64,000 nucleotides of DNA from Belliella baltica DSM 15883 (GCF_000265405.1 NC_018010.1:1488001-1552000); one strand, 5' to 3'. Positions 44,056 through 54,020 are shown, counted from the first letter of the stretch. Notes: generated by a model not told the origin, from the sequence alone. Numbers and translations: made by a program.

Positions 44056-45096
44056 TCAATATACCAATCGTGCTATTTTCCCATCAAGGCCTGAAGCCCA
44101 AATGCTTCCTTGAGCCTTGTCCATAAAAACAGCATGAAAACCTTCATCTGAAAATTTTTGCCAGTTGATACCACCATCAACCGAATAATCTGATCCATTA
44201 GTGCCTACAGAAATAACCCAGTGAAATCTAGGAAAGTAGGTGACTCCTGATCGGTATCCACTTGGGAAAGTTGTAGAAATCAATTCCCAATTCTTTCCCA
44301 CCTCCATTGAATAAATCGTGTTGTTGTAAGCTAAGTCAGGTTGTAAATAATCCCCTCCGACTGCGATAAGGTTGTTATTATCGAGTTTTGAAATTGAGAA
44401 AATACCTTGCGAAGGTTCTCCTTGGATAATAGGTGTGTCCGTTATTTCCCAATCATGTCCCCCATCTGCTGACATGTAAACTTTGCTTTTGATCCCTCCG
44501 CTGGTAAACCAAATATGATCTTGATCCGTCAATATCGTAGATCCGCTCGCGGCAAAAGAACCTTCTCCGGGCTCTGCCATAGGACTCGATTCTAGCCAAG
44601 TCCAAGTTTCGCCGGCATCAATGGTTTCCAAGACCATCCATTTCCCATCAATGGGGTCGCCAATGGCATATCCTTTTTGATTTTTGTAAAATGAAATTCC
44701 ATCCAAAAAAGCTGTCCCTGGACCTTCATATTTTTTTTCCCAAGTAGCTCCACTATCTATTGTTTTGTAAATTACAGCAGGCTGACCAGCAGAGACTGCA
44801 ATTGCAGATGTGGCATCTAATCCTTCAATATCCCTAAAATCAACTGAATCCAAGCCTGCAATAATTCCTGAAGACCATGATTTTCCTGCATCCAAAGTAA
44901 GTAGCCAAGTGCCATTTGAGCCACTCGCCCAAACAATCTCAGAAGTCAATGGAGAAAGTCCACGGATTGAAGCATTGACTGGAGTTTCTATTATTTCCCA
45001 ACCTTTGGGTTCGGTGATTATATTTCCTTTTTGATCGCTCTTGCAGGAAAGAAATAAATAAAATATACTTAATACGAATAGGTATCTTGTTTTCAT
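44056..45096 (-). CDS. YCF48-like beta-propeller lipoprotein
   Basis: A 346-residue protein with a lipobox (YLFLSC, Cys18). It contains repeated BNR/YCF48 blades with the signature [ST]xDGGxxW: TLDAGKSW, TIDSGATWEK, TIDAGETWTW, SADGGHDWEI and VDGGINWQKF. The fold is a propeller of about seven blades, similar to the photosystem-assembly factor YCF48 but here an envelope lipoprotein, probably a binding scaffold. It lies 18 nt upstream of nothing obvious on its 3' side and 18 nt downstream of the DUF3365 gene, so the two are probably cotranscribed. Confidence 0.82.
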   Translation of the reverse strand: MKTRYLFVLSIFYLFLSCKSDQKGNIITEPKGWEIIETPVNASIRGLSPLTSEIVWASGSNGTWLLTLDAGKSWSSGIIAGLDSVDFRDIEGLDATSAIAVSAGQPAVIYKTIDSGATWEKKYEGPGTAFLDGISFYKNQKGYAIGDPIDGKWMVLETIDAGETWTWLESSPMAEPGEGSFAASGSTILTDQDHIWFTSGGIKSKVYMSADGGHDWEITDTPIIQGEPSQGIFSISKLDNNNLIAVGGDYLQPDLAYNNTIYSMEVGKNWELISTTFPSGYRSGVTYFPRFHWVISVGTNGSDYSVDGGINWQKFSDEGFHAVFMDKAQGSIWASGLDGKIARLVY

Positions 45097-45114
45097 AAAT
45101 TGATTTGAGATGAT

Positions 45115-45771
45115 TTATAGCCTCTTGATTACTTCTGATTTGGGAATCTTGATACTCCACATTCCACGAAGGTCGCCAATTTTGTGTCCTTTAGCTTTAT
45201 CATCAGGGTACAATCTATCTATTTTCCCTAAAGTTTCTTCAGAGATGTCTATTCCTTCCTTCCCATGGCAGTTTAGACAAAAGCTGTTTGGGATTTGAAT
45301 GGCTTTGGTATAAAGTAAAATTTCGCCATTTTCTAATTTTTGAATGTTGGGCTCATTTTTAATATCATTTTCTGCATTGTATGCGTATGCATCAAGTATT
45401 GCGGCTTCATCTTCTGAAGGCTTATCAGTTGGATTTCTATAAGCAAAAGATGCTCTTTTGATGGTCACCTTATGCTTGGTACTGAGCTCTTGCACCATGG
45501 GGATTGCTTCAATGTTACAGTATTCGACTGCTTCTGAAATGCCCTTTTCCTCTATTGCTTTTTGAAGTGCAGAGATAAGTTGATTTTGAGCTTCGCTACT
45601 GATTTCCTCTCCCCAAGCCATTGCCTCATCGAGTATTTCTACCTCGCTCAGCTTTTTTACTTCCATGCTTTTATTCACTTCTTCAAAGATGTCTTTGCTT
45701 ATTTTTTCATTTGAATTGCAAGAAAAAACGAAAGGAAGAATTATGGAGATATAAATTATTTTTTTCATCAT
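45115..45771 (-). CDS. DUF3365 lipoprotein with a single heme-c motif
   Basis: A 218-residue protein with a lipobox (PFVFSC). It has DUF3365/Tll0287-like features (VEYCNIEAIPMVQELS, IKRASFAYRNPTDKP) and one CxxCH site (NSFCLNCHGKEG) for covalent heme c. Such proteins are proposed redox or gas sensors of the periplasm. It lies immediately upstream of the YCF48-like lipoprotein gene in the same orientation. Confidence 0.87.
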   Translation of the reverse strand: MMKKIIYISIILPFVFSCNSNEKISKDIFEEVNKSMEVKKLSEVEILDEAMAWGEEISSEAQNQLISALQKAIEEKGISEAVEYCNIEAIPMVQELSTKHKVTIKRASFAYRNPTDKPSEDEAAILDAYAYNAENDIKNEPNIQKLENGEILLYTKAIQIPNSFCLNCHGKEGIDISEETLGKIDRLYPDDKAKGHKIGDLRGMWSIKIPKSEVIKRL

Positions 45772-45907
45772 TATTTTTTTTCTTAAAAATAGAAGGAAAA
45801 AACCGTTTCTTAAAAGGTAAAAAGCTGTTTGTTAGATTTGAGAAAGAAACCCTTGTTAAGTTCCATATAATCAGGAGAAAATAACTTTATTTTATGGTTT
45901 ATAATCC

Positions 45908-45915
45908 TAATTTTG
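45908..45915 (+). promoter_or_regulatory. Putative -7 element for the T9SS cargo gene
   Basis: TAATTTTG, an exact TAnnTTTG match, lies 33 bp before the ATG at 45948. No clear TTTG is found at -33. Confidence 0.45.
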
Positions 45916-45947
45916 TAATGAACAATTGTTGATACTGATACTGCAAT

Positions 45948-48755
45948 ATGAAGAAGCTTTTATTTTTAACACTGTTTTTACTATTTCTTGAGACTTTGAC
46001 TTTTGCTCAAACCTGGAGAAGAGTAGGAGCTTGGGGAAATGAATTAACCGGGATTTCTTGGGTCAATGATGAAGTCGGCTACATGTCTGGAGATCAAGTG
46101 ATCTTGAAAACTATCGATGGTGGACTGAGTTGGATAGAACAAGAGGCTCCTACTAAAGTCAAAATGCAGGGAGTTGATTTTTACAATGAAAACCTTGGTT
46201 TGATAGTAGGTGAAAATGGACAAGTTTATCGGACTGAAAATGCGGGGAATACATGGACTTTAATTTCATTAGCGACTACACAAACGCTCAGAAAAGTTAA
46301 GTTCCTCAATCAAATTAGTGCTTATATTGTTGGAGATAATGGAGAAGTCTATCGATCTACTAATGGTGGTCAATCTTGGGCAAAACAAAATGTTGGAACT
46401 ACAGCGGACTTAACAGGTCTTACATTTGCAAATGCGGACACTGGTTATGTTGCTACTTCTAGTGGTGCAATATTAAGAACTGTCAACCAAGGAAATACTT
46501 GGACAACTTTGAATACACAAAATTCCCGACCGTTGAATGACGTCTATTTTACAAATGGGAAAATAGGCTTTGCGGTTGGTAACAATGGTACAATTCTAAA
46601 AACTTTAGACGCAGGAGCAAATTGGGAGCCAGTAAATTCTGGTACAGAAAGGAATTTGATAGGTGTTGCCTTCAACAGAGCCAATATCAACTTAGGAGTT
46701 GTTGTTGGTGAAAATGCCACATTACTCCGTACTACCAATGCGGGACTTACTTTTGATGGAATCAATGTAAACAATACCCAAGACTACTTAGCAGCAAGTT
46801 TCAGAGCCACTTCGAATGTTGTTTTTGCGGTTGGTACCAATGGATACCTTTTATCATCGACAAATTCAGGAGGGTCTTGGGCGCAGAGATTAGCAGGGGT
46901 GGATAGTGATTATAATGCGACTCAATTTAGGACAGAAAATCTCGGCTATATCGTGGGCCCAATAGGGAAGTTCCTTGTCACATCTAATGGAGGAGTCTCA
47001 ATTATTGACCGTTCTAGACCACTAACCATAGATTTTAATAATCTTTATTTTACAACAAATGCATTCGGCTATATCATCGGTCAAAACGGAACAGCACTCA
47101 GAACGTCAAATTCTGGTTCTAACTGGACCTCCCTGAATCTAAATACCGAAGAAAATTTAAATGGAATTTATTTTTTTAACAATAATACAGGTTATGTCGT
47201 TGGCGATAATGGATTCATTTCCAAGACAGACAATGCAGGAGTCAACTGGCAAGTGGTCCAAGCAAGTAATACGAATGTAAATCTGAATGAAATCTTATAT
47301 TTCGATTTTGCTTTTGGTGTAGTTATTGGCAATGGTGGATTTGTAAGTAGGACAGAAGGCGGACAAGAATGGAATCAGGTAGCTGTTCCTACTACTGAAG
47401 ACTTGATAGATTTAACTTTACTTGATGATTCCACCGCAGTAGCAATAGGTAATAGTGGTACAATAATCAAGTCAGTAGATAAAGGCCTTACTTGGGAAAG
47501 TATCAGCACTTCATATACTGAAAATTTCACAGGGGTCGATTTTTTAGATGAATCCGTCGGTTTTATTTCTGGAGGAAAAGGCCTTATCCTGAAGACACTA
47601 GATGGAGGTGAGACTTGGGAAAAAATGCCAACTGGTACTTTTCAGGATTTTACAGATTTGAGCTTCGGCTCTTTGAGTATCGGATACGCAGTAGGAGAAA
47701 GAGGGACATTATTTCAATACAGTTGCGCAGTACCACCAACGCCAACATTGATTTTTGGTGAAGATAATATTTGTCTCAGTCAGCAAATTTATAGTGTACA
47801 GACTTCTGGTATAGGTGAAGTATTCGACTGGAGAGTGGACGGAGGGACTATTTTAGAAGGTCAAGGGTCTAATAGAATTGTAGTGAGATGGGATACACCT
47901 GGTAGAAATGCAGTTTTGGTAAGAGGGCAAAATGAATGTGGAAATGGAGGTACCAAAGGTCTTGAAGTCTTGGTTTCTGTAGAACCACAAGATATTCCTG
48001 AAATCAATGGGGAAGGAGTGGTTTGTACGGGGACTTTTGTAGATTATTTTGTTGATGATGTTCCAGGGACAGAGTTTGTTTGGCAGGCTACTGGGGGCTT
48101 GATTAGAGAAGGTCAAGGTACGGCAAACGTAACTGTAGAATGGTCAGGAATAGGTGCTCAAAATCTCACTGTGACTCCAAGAAATCCTTGTGGCAATGGA
48201 ACGGTATTCACCAAACCAATAGCTATTCAAAATCCCCCTGAAGAGCCCTCAGAAATCGAAGGTGAAGAAATGGTTGGTCTTGTAGAGCATGATTATGAAA
48301 TCGAAAATGTGGCCAATACCAATTATATCTGGTCAGTTTCCGGAAATGGAGGAACAATCATAGATGGACAGGGAACCAACAGGGTACGAGTTAGGTGGAC
48401 TAGAGAGGGTGACTTTAATTTGACAGTGACTCCGATGAACACCTGTAACACTGGACCAGCAAGTACAAAGTTGGTCAATGTAAACTTGATAACGAGTATT
48501 GAAGAAGAGCGAATTGTAGATACGTACATTCAAGTTTATCCAAATCCTTCTAAAGGAAATGTCACCTTATCTACCTCAGGTCTGACAGATATTAGAGAAA
48601 TCTCAATCATCAATAGCCTAGGACAAAATTTTCAACAAGTCCAGCCAAGTCAAGGGATATTTGAATACAGCATCAAAGGACTTCCAAGAGGAGTTCATAC
48701 GATTATCTTGAGAACTAGAGAACAAGAATTCTACAAGAAAATAATTGTAGAGTAA
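45948..48755 (+). CDS. Large YCF48-repeat protein with T9SS C-terminal sorting domain
   Basis: A 935-residue secreted protein. A signal peptide (to FAQ near residue 21) is followed by about a dozen YCF48/BNR blades (about 25-595) of the form TxDGGxxW (KTIDGGLSW, STNGGQSWAK, KTLDGGETWEK). Three PKD-like beta domains follow (about 600-855, each with EGQG/DGQG then NRVRVRW). The C-terminus (about 863-935) is a type A sorting domain, with VYPNPSKGNVTLS, GLPRGVHTIIL and a basic KKIIVE tail. It should be exported by the type IX system and attached to or released from the cell surface. Function is probably adhesive. Confidence 0.92.
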   Translation: MKKLLFLTLFLLFLETLTFAQTWRRVGAWGNELTGISWVNDEVGYMSGDQVILKTIDGGLSWIEQEAPTKVKMQGVDFYNENLGLIVGENGQVYRTENAGNTWTLISLATTQTLRKVKFLNQISAYIVGDNGEVYRSTNGGQSWAKQNVGTTADLTGLTFANADTGYVATSSGAILRTVNQGNTWTTLNTQNSRPLNDVYFTNGKIGFAVGNNGTILKTLDAGANWEPVNSGTERNLIGVAFNRANINLGVVVGENATLLRTTNAGLTFDGINVNNTQDYLAASFRATSNVVFAVGTNGYLLSSTNSGGSWAQRLAGVDSDYNATQFRTENLGYIVGPIGKFLVTSNGGVSIIDRSRPLTIDFNNLYFTTNAFGYIIGQNGTALRTSNSGSNWTSLNLNTEENLNGIYFFNNNTGYVVGDNGFISKTDNAGVNWQVVQASNTNVNLNEILYFDFAFGVVIGNGGFVSRTEGGQEWNQVAVPTTEDLIDLTLLDDSTAVAIGNSGTIIKSVDKGLTWESISTSYTENFTGVDFLDESVGFISGGKGLILKTLDGGETWEKMPTGTFQDFTDLSFGSLSIGYAVGERGTLFQYSCAVPPTPTLIFGEDNICLSQQIYSVQTSGIGEVFDWRVDGGTILEGQGSNRIVVRWDTPGRNAVLVRGQNECGNGGTKGLEVLVSVEPQDIPEINGEGVVCTGTFVDYFVDDVPGTEFVWQATGGLIREGQGTANVTVEWSGIGAQNLTVTPRNPCGNGTVFTKPIAIQNPPEEPSEIEGEEMVGLVEHDYEIENVANTNYIWSVSGNGGTIIDGQGTNRVRVRWTREGDFNLTVTPMNTCNTGPASTKLVNVNLITSIEEERIVDTYIQVYPNPSKGNVTLSTSGLTDIREISIINSLGQNFQQVQPSQGIFEYSIKGLPRGVHTIILRTREQEFYKKIIVE

Positions 48756-48761
48756 GTATAA

Positions 48762-48802
48762 ATGGGACAAGAATTTATCAAAAATTCTTGTCCCATATTT
48801 TT
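48762..48802 (+). terminator. Terminator of the T9SS cargo gene
   Basis: TGGGACAAGAATTT pairs with AAATTCTTGTCCCA across a 4-6-nt loop (48763-48795), followed by TATTTTTT. Confidence 0.88.
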
Positions 48803-48990
48803 TGAATTTATTTTTAAATTTTACCGATCTTAACAAAATTATATTTTGTTTTTTAGTAATATCATCATTTTAATATCAATAATCAGAATAATGATTAAAA
48901 TATTGACCCATTTGCAAAATTATATTTTTATGCTTTTTTTGATAATGATCTGGGATTTTTGCTGTTTTGCAGTCATAAACCCAGATAGTT

Positions 48991-50235
48991 ATGATGAATA
49001 GAGAATTTCATCCAGAGAGTTTGATGATGACTCATGGATACAAGCCCGAACTTTCAGAAGGCGCAATCAAGTGTCCTATTTTCCAAACTTCAACTTTTGT
49101 ATTCAAGTCAGCCGAAGAAGGGAAAGCCTTTTTCCAAGTTGCTTATGGACAGAGAGAAAAAGAGCCAAATGAAGAGTTAGGATTGATTTACAGTAGACTC
49201 AACAACCCTGATTTACAGATTTTGGAAGAACGACTTTGCTTATGGGACGAGGCGGATGAATGTGCTGTTTTCGAAAGTGGCATGTCGGCAATCTCAACAG
49301 TAATGTTGGAATTTTTAAGACCGGGAGATATTTTGCTTTACAGCAAGCCTGTCTATGGAGGTACAGATCATTTTGTCAATAAAGTACTTCCACAGTATGG
49401 AATAAAAGGTATAGGTTTCACAAGTACCCAATCAAAAGAGGAAATCTTGGAATTGGTCAAAGGACAGGAGGAAAATGTTAAAATGGTCTATGTAGAGACT
49501 CCTGCAAATCCCACCAACGCACTTTTTGACCTTCAAATCTGTCGTGAAGTAGCAGATAAACTTTCCGCAGAAGATAAAGAAGTGGTAGTCTGTGTGGATA
49601 ATACCTACATGGGGCCTTTGTGGCAACACCCACTGAAGCATGGTGCTGACCTGATTGTATATTCAGCAACAAAATACATTGGTGGGCATTCTGATTTGAT
49701 CGCAGGTGCAGTTTTGGGAAAATCCAAGCACATGGTTAGGGTGAGAACACTCAGAACTTTTCTTGGCAATATGGCTGGTCCATGGACAGGTTGGTTGCTG
49801 ATGCGAAGTCTCGAAACGCTGAAAGTCAGAATGACAAAACAAGCTGAAAACACCATCCAAGTGGCAGATTTCCTTCAAGCACATCCAAAAGTAGAAAAGG
49901 TATATTACCTGGGGCACTTGGAAGAAGGAACTGCACAATATGAAATCTTCAAAAGACAACTCAATTCTGCCGGAGCGATGATTTCTTTTGATATAAAAGG
50001 TGGAGAAAAAGAAGCATTTACTTTCTTAAACAACCTCAAATTAATGAAACTAGCTGTTTCCCTTGGAAGCACAGAATCTCTTGCCGAACATCCTGCGACG
50101 ATGACGCATAGCGATGTGTCTGCAGAGGATCGGGCTTTGTTAGAGATTTCTGAAAAACTCGTAAGAATCTCTGTTGGCGTGGAGCATTACTCAGATATCA
50201 TTTGGGATATAGAGCAAGCTTTGGAGAAGGTTTAG
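48991..50235 (+). CDS. Cys/Met-metabolism PLP enzyme (cystathionine gamma-synthase family)
   Basis: A 414-residue trans-sulfuration-family PLP enzyme. The sequence has SGAIKCPIFQTSTFVF-type N-terminus (here EGAIKCPIFQTSTFVF), IYSRLNNP (phosphate/PLP tyrosine), FESGMSAIS, PLP-Asp in VVVCVDNTYMGP, and the Schiff-base Lys in YSATKYIGGHSD. The closest class appears to be the cystathionine gamma-synthase/methionine gamma-lyase group; the exact reaction cannot be read from sequence. It is a single gene with its own terminator. Two ATG codons in tandem (48991, 48994) are both usable. Confidence 0.88.
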   Translation: MMNREFHPESLMMTHGYKPELSEGAIKCPIFQTSTFVFKSAEEGKAFFQVAYGQREKEPNEELGLIYSRLNNPDLQILEERLCLWDEADECAVFESGMSAISTVMLEFLRPGDILLYSKPVYGGTDHFVNKVLPQYGIKGIGFTSTQSKEEILELVKGQEENVKMVYVETPANPTNALFDLQICREVADKLSAEDKEVVVCVDNTYMGPLWQHPLKHGADLIVYSATKYIGGHSDLIAGAVLGKSKHMVRVRTLRTFLGNMAGPWTGWLLMRSLETLKVRMTKQAENTIQVADFLQAHPKVEKVYYLGHLEEGTAQYEIFKRQLNSAGAMISFDIKGGEKEAFTFLNNLKLMKLAVSLGSTESLAEHPATMTHSDVSAEDRALLEISEKLVRISVGVEHYSDIIWDIEQALEKV

Positions 50236-50254
50236 GTTTAATTCAATCTATATC

Positions 50255-50293
50255 AAAAAGCCATACCTATTTGAAATGGGTATGGCTTTTTAT
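50255..50293 (+). terminator. Terminator of the Cys/Met PLP enzyme gene
   Basis: AAAAGCCATACC pairs with GGTATGGCTTTT (about 50256-50289), with a T-rich tail. Confidence 0.88.
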
Positions 50294-50406
50294 TTGAATT
50301 TTGAGATGTTTATAGATTATATTGAATCAATTTTTAAAAGTTTACCAGAGAGAAAACATTTTTCGTTTATTTCGTTTATAATTGTATATTAATAATATCA
50401 TGGAAT

Positions 50407-50862
50407 ATGGAAACATTCAATATTATAAATAGACCATCAAAAGAAGATCAAAAATTAGCATTAGAATCTTACGATGCTTTGGTTTCTGTAATAGGTCATT
50501 TGAAATCAGAAAACCCAGAAATTGAAATTGAAGAGACGCAAGAAAGGTTTAAAATCCCTTTAAGTGCATTGATATTTTTGAAAGACATATTAAAGACAAT
50601 GGGTGATGGGAAACCATTTTCACTTGTACCAATTGCCACTGAAGTCACTACTCAGAAGGCAGCTGAAATCTTAGGATGCTCAAGACCTCATTTAGTAAAA
50701 TTACTTGAAGAAGGAAAAATGCAATTCACAAAAGTCGGTAGGCATAGGAGAGTCAGGTTTGATGAAGTCATGAATTATAGAAAAAAGATGAAAGAGGAGC
50801 AGAAAAGGAAGATAATTGAAATTATGAGTTCAGATGAAGATTTGGGTTTGTATGATACATAG
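50407..50862 (+). CDS. Excisionase-type HTH antitoxin
   Basis: A 151-residue protein. The N-terminal part (about 1-75) is helical. The C-terminal part (about 78-130) is a MerR/excisionase-like winged HTH: VTTQKAAEILGCSRPHLVKLLEEGKMQFTKVGRHRRVRFDEV. This is the standard antitoxin partner of a PIN-domain toxin encoded immediately downstream, with which it overlaps by 11 nt. It should autoregulate the operon. It appears intact, unlike its partner. Confidence 0.85.
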   Translation: METFNIINRPSKEDQKLALESYDALVSVIGHLKSENPEIEIEETQERFKIPLSALIFLKDILKTMGDGKPFSLVPIATEVTTQKAAEILGCSRPHLVKLLEEGKMQFTKVGRHRRVRFDEVMNYRKKMKEEQKRKIIEIMSSDEDLGLYDT

Positions 50863-51154
50863 TGTGAGATTTATTTGCGTATTGGATACTAATGTAATTT
50901 ATCCCATTGAAATTAGAGATTTGCTGTTTTGGTTTGCTTATTACGATATGTACACTCCGAAATGGAGTGATCATATTTTTGATGAATGGAAAGATGTGAT
51001 GAGACGAAAAGGAATTGGTGAAAAGGCTTTATTGGCATTTAAAGAGATGGTTTTGAATAGAAGAAAACCAAGTTTAGATGAATATGAAGTTTTGAATATT
51101 TTAAGAAATAGAGGATTAAAGCAAGCAGCTGATTACCTTCATTCCTTATTATAA
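50852..51154 (+). pseudogene. PIN-domain toxin with internal deletion
   Basis: The N-terminal PIN half is present: VLDTNVIYPIEIRDLLFWFA carries the first catalytic Asp, and YTPKWSDHIFDEWKDVMRR follows. Then, in frame, the sequence jumps to KPSLDEYEVLNILRNRGLKQAADYLHSLL, which resembles the extreme C-terminus of this toxin class. Total length is about 100 residues, against roughly 180-190 for intact members (from memory). The central part, with the later acidic catalytic residues, is missing, so it is probably inactive although the frame stays open. Start at the ATG at 50852. Confidence 0.65.
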
Positions 51155-51170
51155 ATGTCTAAATCTTAAG

Positions 51171-51713
51171 TTATCTCTCCTCCTTCTCTACTTCTGACCT
51201 GATGATCACATATTGGAAAAGGTCTCCGATTTTCCCATTTTTTATATAGGCATCTTTTAGGATTGCTTCGGGAATGAAACCAGCATTTTCCAGCACTTTC
51301 ATACTTGAAGTATTGAAGTCATAGACTTGGGAATAGATTCTTTTGATTTCGGCAAATTTATCTAGTATGTATTCTGCATACAACTGAACAGCTTCTGTAG
51401 CGATTCCTTTTCCCCAAAATGGCTCGGCAACCCAAAAACCAATTTCAAGATTGGTTCGCAATTCATCCTTGCCTATTTCTCCACCGACGGAACCCACCAA
51501 CTGATCATTGTATTCAATAGCAAAATTTTGTGGAGGGTTGAATTTCATATTGTGCTCGATCCAATGCCTTGCATCATGAATGGTGTAAGGATGCGGAAAA
51601 GTATCTCTCAGATTTTGAGCAATTTTTGGGTTATTGGCAATAGGGTAAAGGTTGTGGAAATGGCCGTCATTCCATCGGACTAGGGCAATATTTCCTTTTC
51701 CAGTGATCTTCAT
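51171..51713 (-). CDS. GNAT-family N-acetyltransferase (RimJ/RimL-like)
   Basis: A 180-residue acetyltransferase. The acetyl-CoA loop is visible as EPFWGKGIATEAVQ near residue 98, after LEIGFWVAE. The final strand is YDFNTSSMKVLENAGFIPEAILKDAYIKNG, typical of RimJ/RimL-type enzymes that acetylate N-termini, ribosomal proteins or small amines. The substrate is unknown. It is convergent with the toxin remnant, only 16 nt away. Confidence 0.9.
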   Translation of the reverse strand: MKITGKGNIALVRWNDGHFHNLYPIANNPKIAQNLRDTFPHPYTIHDARHWIEHNMKFNPPQNFAIEYNDQLVGSVGGEIGKDELRTNLEIGFWVAEPFWGKGIATEAVQLYAEYILDKFAEIKRIYSQVYDFNTSSMKVLENAGFIPEAILKDAYIKNGKIGDLFQYVIIRSEVEKEER

Positions 51714-52025
51714 TTGGTGTTGTTGGGTTAGTTAGACTTAAGTTAAGCTCCTTTTGTGAGGAAGACAAATTTTTTGTTGCCCATAATAAGGTTCAAGAAT
51801 AGAGCCGTATTTTATTTTGTGAGAAATTAGTTCATAATAATTTAAACAAAGGGTCAGTTAAGTTAATTTAGGGGAGCATTTTATGATTTGAAAAATAGTA
51901 TTAGTTTTAATAAAAATAATAAAAGTAGTGCAAAGCCTGCCAGAATGGAAGGCTTTAAACTACAAATACGTTAACATATCGGAGTTGTAGCACATTTATC
52001 CAAAATGCAGACACTAATTATTCAA
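51714..52025. other. AT-rich intergenic region, no gene seen
   Basis: I find no supported gene. There is a short hairpin (AAAGCCT...AGGCTTT, 51932-51957). Next to it is a loose inverted repeat ACTACAA...TTGTAG (about 51960-51989) just upstream of the orphan lipoprotein gene. The bordering genes and AT-rich sequence suggest an accessory insertion, but no integrase or defined ends are visible. Confidence 0.5.
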
Positions 52026-52406
52026 ATGATTAAATTATTCAAAATAGTTCTGTTAATTACAGTTGTTATTCTCACAAGTTGCGGAAGAATAGAAAAGAAA
52101 ATAATTGATTCAAATAATGGAAAAAATCAATTGACTGTCTTATATTTTGGGAATGGAAAATATATAGTTGATGGTAAATACAACTCTAACATAAAACCGA
52201 ATTTTGACTATTTAAAATCTGATAATTTTTACGAATATCATACAGGATTAGCTAAATGGACTGTTAACGGAATTGAAATTTATTCTCAATATGGAACTTT
52301 TGACACAATTGCAACGAATGGAAAATTAATAATAAATAAAGTATCTTCTAAAGAATTTGAAGAGTTGAAAAAAAACACAGATCAATACACATATTTTTAT
52401 TATTAA
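52026..52406 (+). CDS. Orphan small lipoprotein
   Basis: A protein of about 126 residues with a strong lipobox (VVILTSCGR). The mature part is rich in Asn, Lys, Ile and Tyr, with beta-type segments (LTVLYFGNGKYIVDGKY). It has no recognised domain. AT content is visibly higher than in neighbouring genes and the flanks are non-coding, consistent with recent acquisition. A frame start 21 nt upstream (52005) would lengthen the signal peptide. Confidence 0.6.
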   Translation: MIKLFKIVLLITVVILTSCGRIEKKIIDSNNGKNQLTVLYFGNGKYIVDGKYNSNIKPNFDYLKSDNFYEYHTGLAKWTVNGIEIYSQYGTFDTIATNGKLIINKVSSKEFEELKKNTDQYTYFYY

Positions 52407-52637
52407 TGAAAAAGTAAGAATTTTGGATCTGACCCTATTAATCTTAAGCTAATTGAGTATGGTTCTGATGTATGTATTTAAATTTGAGAGAAAAAAACGT
52501 AATACAACATCACCTTGGATACTGTGGGCGGTTCTGTGAAAACATGAAAATCAGTATCTTTAAGATTATAATGTACTAATTTTTACTGGTTTCCCTTTTT
52601 CATCCATCACTATAAAATTAGGCTCTCTTTTATTTCT

Positions 52638-52684
52638 TGGTACTTCATACTTTGTACTTGGTACATTATTTCCTTCTTTCCCCA
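52638..52684 (-). repeat. Degenerate heptanucleotide tract after prfA
   Basis: On the minus strand directly after the prfA stop the 7-mers GAAGGAA, ATAATGT, ACCAAGT, ACAAAGT, ATGAAGT, ACCAAGA occur. This is the post-stop type. The rest of the gap 52407-52637 shows no gene. Confidence 0.65.
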
Positions 52685-53761
52685 CTATTCTTCCATCCCA
52701 GAAGTCTTCATCTTCTCAACATTTTCAGCAAATCGAAGGGCGGAGATGAAATCTTCAATATTCCCTTCCATCACATCGGGAAGGTTATAAACAGTTTTAT
52801 TGATTCTATGATCAGTTACGCGGCTTTGAGGATAATTGTAGGTTCTGATTTTGTCAGATCGGTCACCACTTCCTACCATGGATTTTCTCTGTGCCCCTAC
52901 AGCATCATTGTGCTTTGCGAGTTCGATTTCATATAACCTTGATCGCAATACTTTCAGCGCTTTTTCGAAGTTTTTGATCTGGGATTTTTCATCCTGACAA
53001 GTCACAACAAGTCCAGAAGGAATATGCGTCAGTCGAACAGCTGAATAAGTCGTGTTCACCGACTGACCACCTGGACCGGAAGAGCAGTAAGTGTCTTTTC
53101 GAACTTCATTCATATCGATGTTCACTTCTACTTCGTCCATTTCAGGAAGAACAGCTACAGAGGCCGCAGAAGTATGAACTCTTCCTTGGGTTTCTGTCAT
53201 TGGAACACGCTGAACACGGTGTACACCCGATTCAAATTTCATCATACCATAGACATCCGCTCCAGTAATGGTGCTGATGATCTCTTTGTAGCCGCCCGAA
53301 GAGCCAAAAGTCAAATCGAGCACAGTGAGTTTCCAACCTTGTTTGTCACAAAAGCGCTGATACATCCTGAACAAATCTCCGGCAAAAATAGCGGCTTCAT
53401 CTCCTCCTGTTCCACCTCTGATTTCCAAAATACAGTCTTTGGAATCATTGGGGTCTTTAGGAATCAACTGCTGTTTCAAGTCTTCCTCCAGTTGAATCTG
53501 ACGATCTTTTAACTCGTCTAATTCCGCCTTGGCCATGTTCCTGAAATCAGGATCTTTTTCTTTTTCCAAGATTTCCTTAGAACTTTTGATGTTGTCCAAG
53601 ACCAAAGAGTACTCATCTAAAAGTTCAACTACTTTTTCTAAATCTTTATATTCTTTAGAAAGTTTGGTGTATTTGCTCATGTCAGACATGGCATCCGGCT
53701 GGATGATCAACTGTCCGACTTCTATAAATCTATCTTTTAGCGCTTGTAATTTGTCAAGCAT
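52685..53761 (-). CDS. prfA: Peptide chain release factor 1
   Basis: A 358-residue class I release factor that reads UAA and UAG. The peptidyl-tRNA hydrolysis motif GGQ is in [17 protein letters not shown] near residue 230. The codon-recognition tripeptide of the RF1 type (P-x-T) appears in [15 protein letters not shown] near 185. The C-terminus contains [29 protein letters not shown] -7 element lies 29 bp upstream. Confidence 0.96.
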   Translation of the reverse strand: MLDKLQALKDRFIEVGQLIIQPDAMSDMSKYTKLSKEYKDLEKVVELLDEYSLVLDNIKSSKEILEKEKDPDFRNMAKAELDELKDRQIQLEEDLKQQLIPKDPNDSKDCILEIRGGTGGDEAAIFAGDLFRMYQRFCDKQGWKLTVLDLTFGSSGGYKEIISTITGADVYGMMKFESGVHRVQRVPMTETQGRVHTSAASVAVLPEMDEVEVNIDMNEVRKDTYCSSGPGGQSVNTTYSAVRLTHIPSGLVVTCQDEKSQIKNFEKALKVLRSRLYEIELAKHNDAVGAQRKSMVGSGDRSDKIRTYNYPQSRVTDHRINKTVYNLPDVMEGNIEDFISALRFAENVEKMKTSGMEE

Positions 53762-53789
53762 AGGGATTTCGTTTTTTTGATAAGAATGG

Positions 53790-53797
53790 CAAAGATA
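53790..53797 (-). promoter_or_regulatory. Putative -7 element for prfA
   Basis: Minus-strand TATCTTTG fits TAnnTTTG, 29 bp upstream of the prfA ATG. No -33 TTTG is evident. Confidence 0.45.
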
Positions 53798-54020
53798 GCT
53801 TGTCTAAGCCTAGGAATAAAATATTTTATAATTATCCGCAAATACACCAATTGCTTATATACTTAGAATTTATGCGGATAATTTGTCCACGGTCGACTGA
53901 CCACAGCTAACTGATGATTGTAATAAGATGAGTTGAGTTATTGCTTCATCTTTATTGATAAAGGCAATGTATTTGAAAACTCAAGGTTGTAGCAGAGTGA
54001 ATTGCGATTATTGGAAAAAC

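Noticed and set aside
50834..51154. Toxin start at the ATG at 50834
   Set aside because: It would add MKIWVC from DNA encoding the antitoxin C-terminus in another frame; the ATG at 50852 gives the usual short overlap and a normal PIN N-terminus.
51932..52010. Integron attC-like recombination site upstream of the orphan lipoprotein gene
   Set aside because: The loose inverted repeat ACTACAA/TTGTAG lacks the attC core boxes, and no integrase or further cassettes are present.
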